Assembly: GCA_019239915.1 (NCBI GenBank)
Contig: JAFAZF010000013.1
Coordinates: 41,008-105,007 of the forward strand
Source of the DNA: Sphingomonadaceae bacterium
GTDB lineage: Bacteria > Pseudomonadota > Alphaproteobacteria > Sphingomonadales > Sphingomonadaceae
Length of the DNA stretch: 64,000 nt
Direction: 5' to 3'
The notes below the pieces were generated by a model, which saw only the letters and a program-made list of their open reading frames with translations, was not told where the DNA came from and ran no database searches. A program made the translations under genes and the position numbers. This document shows positions 14,199-23,446 of this stretch, one piece after another. How positions within the stretch are numbered: position 1 is the stretch's first letter; the number at the start of each line of letters is the position of its first letter.

Positions 14199-17100
14199 TT
14201 ACTTCGGCGTCCCGTCGACCACCTTTGCGAGCCCGCGCGAAAGCTGCGTCGCGCCGTTGAGCATCGCCGCAGCGTCGGGCCACGCCCGGGTCACGACGAG
14301 CTTGCTGTCGGGTCGGAGCTTCGCGGTACCCTTCAGCTTGTCGACATAGGCGAGCAGCCCGGGCAGGTTCGGGAAACCTTCCTCACGGAAGGTGACGAGC
14401 GCACCCTTCGGCCCGGCGTCGAGCTTGGCGATGCAGGCCTTGCGCGCATGGAGCTTGATCTCGATGACGCCGAGCAGGTTCTTCGTCGCCTGCGGCAGCT
14501 TGCCGAAGCGGTCGATCATCTCGGCGGCGAACGGCTCGATCTCGGCCGGCGCCTCGATCTCGTTCATGCGTCGGTAGAGGCCCATGCGCAGATCCAGGTC
14601 GGGAACATATTCCTCGGGAATCATGATCGGCGCGTCGATCGTGATCTGCGGGCTGAACTCGCGCGCGGACGGCGCGGCGTGGGCGTCGCCGCCCAGCTTG
14701 GCCTCGTTGATCGCATCCTCGAGCATCGACTGATAGAGTTCGAAGCCGACCTCCTTGATGTGGCCCGACTGCTCGTCGCCGAGCAGGTTGCCGGCGCCGC
14801 GGATGTCGAGATCGTGGCTGGCGAGCTGGAATCCGGCGCCGAGCGTGTCGAGATTGGCGAGCAGCTGCAGGCGCTTCTCGGCGGTGTCGGTGATCCGCGC
14901 GGTGTTGGTGGTGAGATAGGCGTAGGCGCGCGTCTTTGAGCGGCCGACGCGGCCGCGGAGCTGATAGAGCTGGGCAAGGCCGAAGCGATCGGCGCGGTGG
15001 ACGATCAGCGTGTTGGCGGACGGGATGTCGAGCCCGCTCTCGACGATCGTCGTCGAGAGCAGCACGTCGTATTTGCGGTCGTAGAAGGCGGACATGCGCT
15101 CCTCGACCTCGGTCGGCGCCATCTGGCCGTGCGCGACGACGTAGCGGACCTCGGGCACCTCGGTGCGCAGATATTCCTCGATCTCGGGAAGATCGGCGAC
15201 GCGGGGCGCGACGAAATAGGCCTGGCCGCCGCGATAATGCTCGCGCAGCAGCGCCTCGCGCAGGACGACCGGGTCCCACGGCATAACATAGGTGCGCACC
15301 GCGAGGCGATCGACCGGCGGCGTCTGGATGATCGAGAGCTCGCGCAGGCCCGACATCGCCATCTGCAGCGTGCGCGGGATCGGCGTCGCGGTCAGCGTGA
15401 GGACGTGGACGTCCGCTTTTATCGCCTTCAAGCGCTCCTTGTGGGTGACCCCGAAGCGCTGCTCCTCGTCGACGATGACAAGCCCGAGCCGCTTGATCTC
15501 GACCGACTTGGCGAGGATCGCGTGGGTGCCGACGACGATATCGATGTCGCCGCTGGTGAGACCCTCGCGCGTCGCCTTCGCTTCGGCGGCGGCGACGAGG
15601 CGCGAAAGACGGCCGATCTTCAAGGGAAAGCCCGAGAAGCGATCGACGAAATTCTGGTAATGCTGACGCGCGAGCAGCGTCGTCGGGCAGACGACCGCGA
15701 CCTGCATCCCCGCCATCGCCGCCACAAAGGCGGCACGCAGCGCGACCTCAGTCTTGCCGAAACCGACGTCGCCGCAGACCAGCCGATCCATCGGGCGGCC
15801 GGCGGCGAGATCGCCGAGCACGTCGTCGATCGCGCGATCCTGATCGTCTGTCTCCTCATAGGGGAAGCGATCGACGAAGGCGGGATAGCCGCCGGCATCG
15901 GGCTCAGCGACGTCTGCCGGGCGCAACGCACGCGCCGCCGCGGTCGCCATCAGCTCGCCGGCGATCTCGCGGATGCGCTCCTTCATCCGCGCCTTGCGCT
16001 GCTGCCAGGCGACGCCGCCCAGCTTGTCGAGCGCGACGCCCTCGTTCTCGCTGCCGTAGCGCGACAGAATGTCGATATTCTCGACCGGCACGTAGAGCTT
16101 GTCGCCGCCGGAATATTCGAGCGCGACGCAGTCGTGCGGCGCCTTGCCGACCGGGATCTGGGTCAGACCGTCATAGCGGCCGATGCCATGATCGGCGTGG
16201 ACGACGAGATCGCCGGGCGAGAGCGTCGCCAGTTCGTTGAGGAAGGCGTCGGTCGACTTCTTGCGCTTGCGGCGGCGGACGAGGCGATCGCCGAGCATGT
16301 CCTGCTCGGTGAGCACGGCGACGTCGGGAGCGGTAAAGCCATGATCGAGCGGAAGGACCGCGAGCGCGACGCTGCCGGCTCCCCTCCCTGCAAGGGAGGG
16401 GCTGGGGGTGGGTCCTGGCTGGGCGAGCGGCGCGTTCTTGCCGCGACCCACCCCCAACCCCTGCCTTTCAGGGAGGGGAGAGGAAGCGCCGAGCGCCTCC
16501 TGCCATGTCTCGACATCGATCGCGCCCTTCAGCCCATGATCCTTGAGCAGGCCGGCAAGCCGCTCGCGCGATCCGTTCGAGTAGCTGGCGAGGATGACCT
16601 TGCGCTTGTCTTTGCGCAGCCTGGCGACGTGATCGACGACCGCCTCGTAGACATTCGCCTGCGCCGTGCGCTCCGGCGCGAAGTCGCGTGGCGCATCGAC
16701 CTCGAAATCGATCACGCTCGCGCTCTCGGGCTCGCGGAACGGCGTCGCGGCGTGCATCGGCCATTCGGCGATGCGCGCATCCCATTGCTCGGCGGTCAGA
16801 TAGAGCGTGTCGGGTTCGAGCGGCCGGTAGGTGCCGGCCTCGCCCGAGCCCGCGCGCTTGCGGTTGCCATAATAGTCAGTGACCGCCTCGAAGCGCTGCT
16901 CGCCCGCGGCGCGCGTGCCCGCGTCGCGAATGATGATGTCATCGTCGGCGAGATGATCGAAGAAGCTTCCCAGCCGCTCCTCGAACAGCGGCAGCCAATG
17001 CTCCATGCCGGCGAGGCGGCGGCCGTCGGAGACCGCCTGATAAAGCGGGTCGCCGGTCGCGTTGGCGCCGAAGCGCTCGCGATAGCCCGAACGGAAGCGC

Positions 17101-17795
17101 TTGATGCTGTCCTGGTCGAGCAGTGCCTCGGATGCGGGAAGCAGCGTGAAGCCTTCGTCGAGGCGCCCGGTCGTGCGCTGGTCGGCAGGATCGAACTGGC
17201 GGACGCTCTCGATCTCGTCGCCGAAGAAATCGAGGCGCAGCGCCTGCGCCTCGCCCGAGGGCCAGAGGTCGACGAGGCCGCCGCGCACCGCATATTCGCC
17301 GGGCTCGGCGACGGTATCGGTGCGGACATAGCCGTTGGCCTGGAGCAGCACCGCGAGCTTGTCGCGATCGATCCGCTCGCCCGGCGCGAGCTTCGCGACG
17401 AGCTGGCGGATGCGGAACGGCGTCAGCGTCTTCTGGGTGACGGCGTTGACGGTGGTGACGAGCAGTTGCGGGCGTGCCTGTCGGCTTCTGGCGGACGTCC
17501 GCTGCAGCGCGTGCAGCGTGCCGAGCCGCTCGGCCGAGACGCGCAGCGACGGCGACGAGCGATCATAGGGCAGGCAGTCCCACGCTGGATAGCTCAGCAC
17601 CGCGAGCTCGGGCGCGAAATAGTTCGCCGCCTCGGCGACGGCGCGCATCGCCTGCTCGTCAGGCGCGACGTAGACGGCGCGACCCTTCGACGCACGCGCG
17701 AGATCCGCCATCAGCCAGGGCAGGAAGCCGGCCGGCACGCCTGCGAGCGTCGTCGGCTTGGCGGCCTTGAGGATGCGCTTGAGATCAACAGCCAC
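14199..17795 (-). CDS. mfd: Transcription-repair coupling factor
   Basis: This 1198-residue SF2 translocase removes RNA polymerase stalled at DNA damage and recruits UvrA. The N-terminal UvrB-like region contains the RPLEPDTLYL stretch. The RNA-polymerase-interaction (CarD-like) domain is around LSPGDLVVHADHGIGRYDG. The motor has GDVGFGKTE (Walker A) and VDEEQRFGV (DEEQ box), followed by the TRG-like GRVGRSKTRAYAYL region and the C-terminal TRCF domain. Residues about 439-472 come from an in-frame palindromic repeat (separate entry), lengthening the protein by 34 residues just before the polymerase-interaction domain. The start is the ATG at 17795. Confidence 0.95.
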   Translation of the reverse strand: MAVDLKRILKAAKPTTLAGVPAGFLPWLMADLARASKGRAVYVAPDEQAMRAVAEAANYFAPELAVLSYPAWDCLPYDRSSPSLRVSAERLGTLHALQRTSARSRQARPQLLVTTVNAVTQKTLTPFRIRQLVAKLAPGERIDRDKLAVLLQANGYVRTDTVAEPGEYAVRGGLVDLWPSGEAQALRLDFFGDEIESVRQFDPADQRTTGRLDEGFTLLPASEALLDQDSIKRFRSGYRERFGANATGDPLYQAVSDGRRLAGMEHWLPLFEERLGSFFDHLADDDIIIRDAGTRAAGEQRFEAVTDYYGNRKRAGSGEAGTYRPLEPDTLYLTAEQWDARIAEWPMHAATPFREPESASVIDFEVDAPRDFAPERTAQANVYEAVVDHVARLRKDKRKVILASYSNGSRERLAGLLKDHGLKGAIDVETWQEALGASSPLPERQGLGVGRGKNAPLAQPGPTPSPSLAGRGAGSVALAVLPLDHGFTAPDVAVLTEQDMLGDRLVRRRKRKKSTDAFLNELATLSPGDLVVHADHGIGRYDGLTQIPVGKAPHDCVALEYSGGDKLYVPVENIDILSRYGSENEGVALDKLGGVAWQQRKARMKERIREIAGELMATAAARALRPADVAEPDAGGYPAFVDRFPYEETDDQDRAIDDVLGDLAAGRPMDRLVCGDVGFGKTEVALRAAFVAAMAGMQVAVVCPTTLLARQHYQNFVDRFSGFPLKIGRLSRLVAAAEAKATREGLTSGDIDIVVGTHAILAKSVEIKRLGLVIVDEEQRFGVTHKERLKAIKADVHVLTLTATPIPRTLQMAMSGLRELSIIQTPPVDRLAVRTYVMPWDPVVLREALLREHYRGGQAYFVAPRVADLPEIEEYLRTEVPEVRYVVAHGQMAPTEVEERMSAFYDRKYDVLLSTTIVESGLDIPSANTLIVHRADRFGLAQLYQLRGRVGRSKTRAYAYLTTNTARITDTAEKRLQLLANLDTLGAGFQLASHDLDIRGAGNLLGDEQSGHIKEVGFELYQSMLEDAINEAKLGGDAHAAPSAREFSPQITIDAPIMIPEEYVPDLDLRMGLYRRMNEIEAPAEIEPFAAEMIDRFGKLPQATKNLLGVIEIKLHARKACIAKLDAGPKGALVTFREEGFPNLPGLLAYVDKLKGTAKLRPDSKLVVTRAWPDAAAMLNGATQLSRGLAKVVDGTPK
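16379..16480. repeat. GC-rich inverted palindrome pair inserted in frame within mfd
   Basis: The left copy at 16379-16415 is a CCCTCCC/GGGAGGG hairpin followed by GGCTGGGGGTGGGTCC. The right copy at 16445-16480 is its inverted partner (GACCCACCCCC...GGGAGGGGAG). The whole 102 bp equals 34 codons and keeps the mfd frame open. The same tail and hairpin type flank the DUF559 genes near 31.5-34.3 kb. Confidence 0.85.
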
Positions 17796-17804
17796 GAAGA
17801 GAAT

Positions 17805-17896
17805 CCGTTCGCTTCGAGCAGCATCGAGCCTGTCGAGATGCGTCCGTAGAGAAGGCGTAGCTTGGGGCAGGTTCTCGACAAGCTCGAACCGAACGG
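17805..17896. repeat. REPIN-like inverted pair, CCGTTCG family
   Basis: CCGTTCG...TCGAG at the left and CTCGACAAGCTCGAAC...GAACGG at the right lie between mfd (upstream side) and the end of sdhE. The core is diverged from the other copies in the window. Confidence 0.6.
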
Positions 17897-17912
17897 ATCA
17901 CTTGCTTCAAAT

Positions 17913-18179
17913 TCACTCTTCCAGCGGTATATAGTCGAGCTTCAGGAAATCGTCGGCCATGGGCCCGGCGTAACGCGCGGGGAAGGGCTCGCGGCCCATC
18001 GCCCAGGCCATAATATCGACGTCCTGCTCCTCGAGCAGTGCTTCGAACCAGCTGATCTCGGCCTCGCCCCATTCGGGATGGCGGGAATCGAAATAGCCGC
18101 CGACGAACAGATCGGCTTCCTTGGTGCCGCGGTGCCAGGCACGGAAGCGCAGCCGCTTGATGTGGGTCTCGCGATCCAT
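17913..18179 (-). CDS. sdhE: FAD assembly factor SdhE (succinate dehydrogenase assembly factor 2)
   Basis: This 88-residue helical-bundle protein promotes covalent attachment of FAD to the succinate dehydrogenase flavoprotein. The R-G-T-K-E segment is the conserved RGxxE motif that contacts the flavoprotein. WFEALLEEQDVDIMAW and the C-terminal LDYIPLEE also fit the family. ATG 18179 gives the usual length. It is divergent from recG across a repeat-bearing spacer. Confidence 0.9.
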   Translation of the reverse strand: MDRETHIKRLRFRAWHRGTKEADLFVGGYFDSRHPEWGEAEISWFEALLEEQDVDIMAWAMGREPFPARYAGPMADDFLKLDYIPLEE

Positions 18180-18194
18180 CTGTCCGTCTCTCGC

Positions 18195-18267
18195 CGTCAC
18201 GCCAGCGCATGCTGGCACCTCAGGCGTAAGGAGTGCCGACCGCGATGCCAGCTTTCGCTGGCATGAC
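18195..18267. repeat. Pair of GCCAGC-type palindromes between sdhE and recG
   Basis: GTCACGCCAGCGCATGCTGG (from 18195) and GATGCCAGCTTTCGCTGGCA (from 18242) are two hairpins of a further repeat family in inverted order. They occupy the divergent promoter region. Confidence 0.6.
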
Positions 18268-18297
18268 GATGGGGGTTGGGGGAAAGGGCATCTAGTG

Positions 18298-20385
18298 ATG
18301 CGGCCCGAAATCCTCAATCCGCTGTTCGCCGAAATCGAGGCGCTGAAAGGCGTCGGCGCCGGTCTTGCCAAGCCGCTCGGCAAGCTCGGGCTCGATCGGA
18401 TCGTCGACCTCCTCTTTCACCTGCCGGTGACGTGGATCGACCGCAAGCGGGTCGAGGTGCTGGAGGAGAGCGACGTCGGTGCGATCGTGACGATCCCCCT
18501 CACGCCGATCGAGCATCGCGGCGCCGGCGGGCGCGGTCCCTTCCGCGTGATCGCGCAGGACAAGCTCGGCAACACCGTGGTGCTCGCCTATTTCGGCGGC
18601 AATCCGGGTTGGGCGAAGAAGCTGCTGCCGATCGGCGAGACGCGCATCGTCTCGGGCAAGCTCGATCGCTACGGCCAGGAGCTGCAGATCGTCCATCCCG
18701 ATCATGTGCTGCCGCTCGGCGAGGCGCTCGACCTGCCTGCGCGCGAGCCGGTCTACGGGCTGTCGGAAGGGCTGACCAACAAGCGGATGGGCCAGCTCGC
18801 GGCGCAGGCGCTGGAGCGCGCGCCCGAACTCGCGGAATGGATCGAGCCGAGCCTGATCGCGACGCGGAGTTGGCCGGGCTGGCGCGAGGCGCTGCGGCGC
18901 GTTCATGCTGATCCTGCTGACGGTATGGCGCGGGATCGCCTCGCCTATGACGAGGTGTTCGCCAACCAGCTTGCGCTGGCGCTCGTCCGAGCGTCGACGC
19001 GACGCCGGCGCGGCCGGGCGCTCGAAGGGGACGGGCGGCTCCGCGCCATGCTCAACCTGCCTTATGCGCCGACCAATGCCCAAGCCCGATCTTTCAATGA
19101 GATAGCGGGTGATCTTGCGCAGGCGACTCCGATGGTGCGGCTGCTCCAGGGCGATGTCGGCTCGGGCAAGACGCTGGTCGCGACGCTGGCGTTGCTCGTC
19201 GCGGTCGAGGCCGGCGCGCAGGGCGCGATGCTGGCGCCGACCGAGCTGCTCGCCCGCCAGCACTACGAGACACTTCAGCAGACTTTGAGCGGCCTGCCTG
19301 TCACCGTCGCGATCCTCACCGGTCGCGAGAAGGGCCGTGTCCGTGAATCGATTCTGATGGGCCTTGCCGACGGCTCGATCGACATCCTCGTCGGCACGCA
19401 TGCGATCTTCCAGGAGGCGGTCGCCTACAAGGCGCTCGGCCTCGTCGTCGTCGACGAGCAGCATCGCTTCGGCGTCGCGCAGCGGATGATGCTCGCCGCC
19501 AAGGCGAAAGCGCCGCCGCACCTGCTGGTGATGACCGCCACGCCGATCCCGCGCACGCTGACGCTCACCCATTATGGCGAGATGGACGTGAGCCGGCTGG
19601 ACGAGCTGCCGCCGGGGCGAACGCCGGTCGAGACCAGCATCATCTCGGCCGACCGCATCGACGAGGTCGTCACCGGCATCGGCCGCCACATCGAGAAGGG
19701 CGGCCAAGCCTATTGGGTGTGTCCCCTGGTCGAGGAGAGCGAGCAGAGCGACCTCGCCGCCGCCGAGGAACGTGCAGCGGCGCTGCGCGCGCGCTTCGGC
19801 GATCGCATCGGGCTCGTCCACGGCCGCATGAAGGGGCCGGAGAAGGACGCGGCGATGGCGGACTTCGCCGCCGGGCGCACGGCCGTGCTCGTGGCGACGA
19901 CCGTGATCGAGGTCGGCGTCAACGTGCCCAATGCGAGCCTAATCATCGTCGAGCATGCCGATCAGTTCGGCCTCGCGCAGCTCCACCAGCTGCGCGGGCG
20001 CGTCGGGCGCGGCGCCGCACGCTCGGTCTGCCTGCTGATGTGGGGCGGATCGCGCGTCGAAGGCATGCCCGGGCGTGCGCTCGGTGAGACCGCCAAGGCG
20101 CGGCTGATGACGATGAAGAACAGCAACGACGGCTTCTTCATCGCCGAGGAGGATCTGCGGCTGCGCGGCGCCGGCGAGATGCTGGGCACGCGCCAATCGG
20201 GCGATGCGGCGCTGCGGCTGGCGACGCCTGAGCAACTCTCCGCGCTCGTCGAAACCGCGCGAGACGACGCCCATCTGCTGATCGAACGCGACGGCGGGCT
20301 CGACGGCGCCCGCGGGCAGGCGGCGCGGATCCTGCTCTATCTGTTCGAGCGAGACGCCGCCGTTGGGCTGCTGCGCGCGGGCTGA
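18298..20385 (+). CDS. recG: ATP-dependent DNA helicase RecG
   Basis: This 695-residue helicase remodels stalled replication forks and branched recombination intermediates. The N-terminal wedge/OB region (about 60-160) precedes the SF2 motor with GDVGSGKT (Walker A), VVDEQHRFGV (DEQH box), MTATPIPRT (motif III) and QLRGRVGRG (motif VI). ATG 18298 gives the usual length, and upstream sequence is repeat DNA. Confidence 0.95.
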   Translation: MRPEILNPLFAEIEALKGVGAGLAKPLGKLGLDRIVDLLFHLPVTWIDRKRVEVLEESDVGAIVTIPLTPIEHRGAGGRGPFRVIAQDKLGNTVVLAYFGGNPGWAKKLLPIGETRIVSGKLDRYGQELQIVHPDHVLPLGEALDLPAREPVYGLSEGLTNKRMGQLAAQALERAPELAEWIEPSLIATRSWPGWREALRRVHADPADGMARDRLAYDEVFANQLALALVRASTRRRRGRALEGDGRLRAMLNLPYAPTNAQARSFNEIAGDLAQATPMVRLLQGDVGSGKTLVATLALLVAVEAGAQGAMLAPTELLARQHYETLQQTLSGLPVTVAILTGREKGRVRESILMGLADGSIDILVGTHAIFQEAVAYKALGLVVVDEQHRFGVAQRMMLAAKAKAPPHLLVMTATPIPRTLTLTHYGEMDVSRLDELPPGRTPVETSIISADRIDEVVTGIGRHIEKGGQAYWVCPLVEESEQSDLAAAEERAAALRARFGDRIGLVHGRMKGPEKDAAMADFAAGRTAVLVATTVIEVGVNVPNASLIIVEHADQFGLAQLHQLRGRVGRGAARSVCLLMWGGSRVEGMPGRALGETAKARLMTMKNSNDGFFIAEEDLRLRGAGEMLGTRQSGDAALRLATPEQLSALVETARDDAHLLIERDGGLDGARGQAARILLYLFERDAAVGLLRAG

Positions 20386-20394
20386 CGCACTATT

Positions 20395-20733
20395 TCAGAA
20401 CCGTTCCCACGGCGAGGGCGGCGGCGGCGGATGGGCGAGGATGCGCGTGCAGATCACTTCGCTGAGCGGCTGAAGGAGCTCGCAGCCGATGCGGCCGCCG
20501 AGCGACCAACGGACGAGCGCCTCGCGGCGGCCGGCGATCGGCAGATCGAGCGTCACGCGCTCGCCGACCGCCAGCGCGGCGCTCGACCGCGCCATCATGC
20601 CATGCGTCGAGATGTCGACGACGTGGATCGCGAACCGCGCCTGCCCGCTGCGGTGTAGCCACGCGCGAATCGACACTTCGTGGCGCGGCGCGCGCCGCTG
20701 CTCGGCGAACGAACTGGATTTCGCGACACCCAC
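20395..20733 (-). CDS. PilZ-domain protein (c-di-GMP binding)
   Basis: This protein has about 112 residues with both PilZ signatures: R13-R-A-P-R17 (RxxxR) and D40-I-S-T-H-G45 (D/NxSxxG), followed by the small beta-barrel pattern (ERVTLDLPIAGRREALVRW). It probably binds c-di-GMP and alters an unknown partner. GTG 20733 is chosen since longer starts run into tyrS. It lies just after tyrS on the same strand and converges with recG. Confidence 0.8.
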   Translation of the reverse strand: MGVAKSSSFAEQRRAPRHEVSIRAWLHRSGQARFAIHVVDISTHGMMARSSAALAVGERVTLDLPIAGRREALVRWSLGGRIGCELLQPLSEVICTRILAHPPPPPSPWERF

Positions 20734-20791
20734 GACCTCGACCCTCGTCCTTCTTATCGGGGTAAGGTGCCGATGCCATTTTAATTCGCAG

Positions 20792-22027
20792 CTAAATCGA
20801 AGCCTTAGCGACGAGGATACCATGACGCTTGGCGCCGAGGCTGACGCGCAGCGGTTCCGCGCCGGGCCGGATTTCATATTGGCCGTCGCTCACCTTCTCG
20901 CCGCCGACGCGCACCGCGCCCTCGGCCAGCTTGCGCTTCGCCTCGCCGTTCGAGGCGGCGAGACCAAGACCGGTCAGCGCCGCGATCACGCCAATGCTGC
21001 CGTCGACCTGGAGCCGCGGCAGCGCATCACCGGTCGCGCCTTCCTCGAAGGTGCGCCTCGCCGTCTCGGCGGCGTCGCTGGCGGCGGCGCTACCGCGACA
21101 GAGCGCGGTCGCCTCGTTGGCAAGAACCTTCTTCGCCTCGTTGATCTCGGCACCGCCCAGCTCGCCAAGTCGCGCGATCTCGTCCATCGGCAGATCGGTG
21201 AAGAGCTTGAGACGCGGCAGCACGTCGGCATCCTGCGTGTTCCGCCAGAACTGCCAGTAGTCGTAGGTCGGCAGCTGCTCTTCGTTCAGCCACACCGCGC
21301 CGCCGACGGTCTTGCCCATCTTGGTGCCGTCGGCATTGGTGAGCAGCGGCGTCGTCAGCCCGAACATCTGGCGCCCGTCGACACGGCGGGCGAGCTCGAT
21401 GCCGTTGACGATATTTCCCCACTGGTCCGATCCGCCCATCTGCAGGCGGCAATCGGCGCGGCGCGACAGCTCGAGGAAATCGTAGGCCTGAAGAATCATG
21501 TAGTTGAATTCGAGGAAGGAGAGCGACTGCTCGCGATCCAGCCGGAGCTTGACCGAATCGAAGCTCAGCATGCGGTTGACCGAGAAATGCTGGCCGATCT
21601 CGCGCAGGAACGGAATATATTCGAGCGCGTCGAGCCACTCGGCATTGTCGAGCATGATCGCGTCGGTGGGGCCGTTTCCGAAGGTTAGAAAGCGTTCGAA
21701 CACGCGCTTGATCGAGGCGATATTCGCCGTGATCGTCTCCTCGCCGAGCAGCGAGCGCGCCTCGTCCTTGAACGATGGATCGCCAATCTTGCCGGTGCCG
21801 CCGCCCATGAGCACGATCGGCTTGTGACCGGCGCGTTGAAGCTGGCGCAGCATCATGATCGATACGAGGTGGCCGACATGGAGCGAGGGCGCCGTGGGAT
21901 CGAAACCGATATAGCCCGGCACGATCCCCGCGCGCGCCGCTTCGTCCAGCCCCGATGCGTCGGTCAACTGGTGGATATAGCCGCGCTCGTCTAAGAGCCT
22001 GAGGAGGTCGGATCTGTAGGTTGTCAT
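20792..22027 (-). CDS. tyrS: Tyrosyl-tRNA synthetase
   Basis: This 411-residue class I synthetase charges tRNA-Tyr. The HIGH box is H50-V-G-H53, the KMSKS loop appears as KMGKT, and an S4 RNA-binding domain ends the protein ([20 protein letters not shown]). It is divergent from anmK. Confidence 0.96.
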   Translation of the reverse strand: MTTYRSDLLRLLDERGYIHQLTDASGLDEAARAGIVPGYIGFDPTAPSLHVGHLVSIMMLRQLQRAGHKPIVLMGGGTGKIGDPSFKDEARSLLGEETITANIASIKRVFERFLTFGNGPTDAIMLDNAEWLDALEYIPFLREIGQHFSVNRMLSFDSVKLRLDREQSLSFLEFNYMILQAYDFLELSRRADCRLQMGGSDQWGNIVNGIELARRVDGRQMFGLTTPLLTNADGTKMGKTVGGAVWLNEEQLPTYDYWQFWRNTQDADVLPRLKLFTDLPMDEIARLGELGGAEINEAKKVLANEATALCRGSAAASDAAETARRTFEEGATGDALPRLQVDGSIGVIAALTGLGLAASNGEAKRKLAEGAVRVGGEKVSDGQYEIRPGAEPLRVSLGAKRHGILVAKASI

Positions 22028-22085
22028 CGGCTTACGTCTTGGGGATAGCTGGTCAGGCGCGGGCGCTTAGCAGGGGGTCGAGGTT

Positions 22086-23189
22086 TTGGGTAGCAGCTTG
22101 CTCGCGGTCGGCCTCATGTCGGGGACATCGCTGGACGGTATCGACGCCGCGCTGATCGAGACCGACGGCGAGGGCTTCGTCCAGCCGGTCGCCTTCCGCT
22201 CCGAACCTTATTCCGAACATGCCCGCGCCGAGTTGCGCCACGCCGCCGCGATCGCGCGGCAATATGAGCGGCCACGGCGCGGTTCCTCGATCGTCGACGC
22301 CGAGAAGATGCTGACGCAGCGCCATATCGAGGTGGTGGAGGGGCTGCTTGCGAGCGCCGACGTGCCGGCCTCCAAGGTCGATGTCGTCGGCTTCCACGGC
22401 CAGACGCTGGCGCACCGGCCCGAGCGCGGCTGGACCTGGCAGATCGGCGATGCCGATGCGATGGCGCGTGCGCTCGGCATCGCGGTCGTGAGCGATTTCC
22501 GTGGCGCGGACGTCGCGGCCGGCGGGCAGGGCGCGCCGCTGCTCCCCGTCTATCATCGCGCGCTGACCGCCGGGCTGGAGCGTCCGCTCGCGGTGCTTAA
22601 CCTCGGCGGCGTCGGCAACATCACCTGGATCGGCGAGAGTGCGGACGATCTCATCGCGTTCGACACCGGGCCCGGCAACGGCTTGATCGACGATTGGGTG
22701 ATGGCCGAGACCGGCCGCCGCTACGACGAGGGCGGCGCGCTCGCCGCCGAGGGCAGCATCGACGAGAAGGTGCTCGCGGCGATGCTCGACAACCCCTGGT
22801 TCGACGCGCTGCCGCCCAAGTCGCTCGATCGCGCCGACTTCACCATGCATCCGGCCAAGGGCCTGTCCGCGGCGGACGGCGCCACGACGCTCACCGCGTT
22901 CACCGCGGCGACCGTCGCGCTGGCGCTCGACCATCTGCCGTCGTCGCCGCGGCGGCTGATCGTCGCCGGCGGCGGCCGCCACAATGCCACGCTGATGGCG
23001 ATGATCGCGGACGCCTGCGACCTGCGCACCGAGCCGATCGAAGCGCACGGCCACAATGGCGACGCCACCGAAGCGGAGGGCTTCGGCTATATGGCGGTGC
23101 GCGCGCTGCGCCGTCTGCCGATCAGTTTTCCCGGCACCACCGGCGTGCGCGCGCCCAATCCCGGCGGCGTGCTGACGCGGCCGGAGTAG
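22086..23189 (+). CDS. anmK: Anhydro-N-acetylmuramic acid kinase
   Basis: This 367-residue sugar kinase recycles cell-wall anhydro-MurNAc to MurNAc-6-phosphate. The N-terminal GLMSGTSLDGID is the family signature. NLGGVGNITW and FDTGPGNGLIDDW form the nucleotide and sugar sites. No ATG fits; TTG 22086 is taken as the start, with GGGGGTCGAGG upstream. A TTG at 22098 is an alternative. Confidence 0.93.
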   Translation: MGSSLLAVGLMSGTSLDGIDAALIETDGEGFVQPVAFRSEPYSEHARAELRHAAAIARQYERPRRGSSIVDAEKMLTQRHIEVVEGLLASADVPASKVDVVGFHGQTLAHRPERGWTWQIGDADAMARALGIAVVSDFRGADVAAGGQGAPLLPVYHRALTAGLERPLAVLNLGGVGNITWIGESADDLIAFDTGPGNGLIDDWVMAETGRRYDEGGALAAEGSIDEKVLAAMLDNPWFDALPPKSLDRADFTMHPAKGLSAADGATTLTAFTAATVALALDHLPSSPRRLIVAGGGRHNATLMAMIADACDLRTEPIEAHGHNGDATEAEGFGYMAVRALRRLPISFPGTTGVRAPNPGGVLTRPE

Positions 23190-23205
23190 GCTGAAGCCCG
23201 AATTG

Positions 23206-23440
23206 CCCGTCGCCCCGGCGAAGGCCGGGGCCGCGACCGGCTGAAGCGACGCCGTTGACTTGAATCACCGTTCGCCCTGAGCTTGTCGAAGGGCTGCACT
23301 TCTCTTCCCGCAGGGAGAAGAAGAAAAGTGCTTCGACAAGCTCAGCACGAACGGGCTTTAGATTACAAACTCGGCCCGCACTCGCGCTCGAACGAAGTCG
23401 CTTGTGCCGCCAGCGGCCCCGGCCTTCGCCGGGGCGACGG
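23206..23440. repeat. Nested pair of REPIN-like elements
   Basis: The outer arms at 23206-23236 and 23413-23440 (CGCCCCGGCGAAGGCCGGGG and its inverse) enclose an inner CCGTTCG-family pair at 23268-23354. Two repeat families are stacked between convergent anmK and the VWA gene. No gene is visible in these 257 bp. Confidence 0.75.
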
Positions 23441-23446
23441 AAAAGA

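Noticed and set aside
16379..16480. Reading the mfd palindrome as an intrinsic terminator
   Set aside because: It lies inside the gene, keeps the frame and lacks a T run; repeat copies elsewhere support a repeat-element origin.
14997..17849. A 950-codon plus-strand frame opposite mfd
   Set aside because: It is the antisense shadow of mfd, caused by high third-position GC; its sequence is Arg/Asp-rich without domain motifs, while mfd motifs are clear on the other strand.
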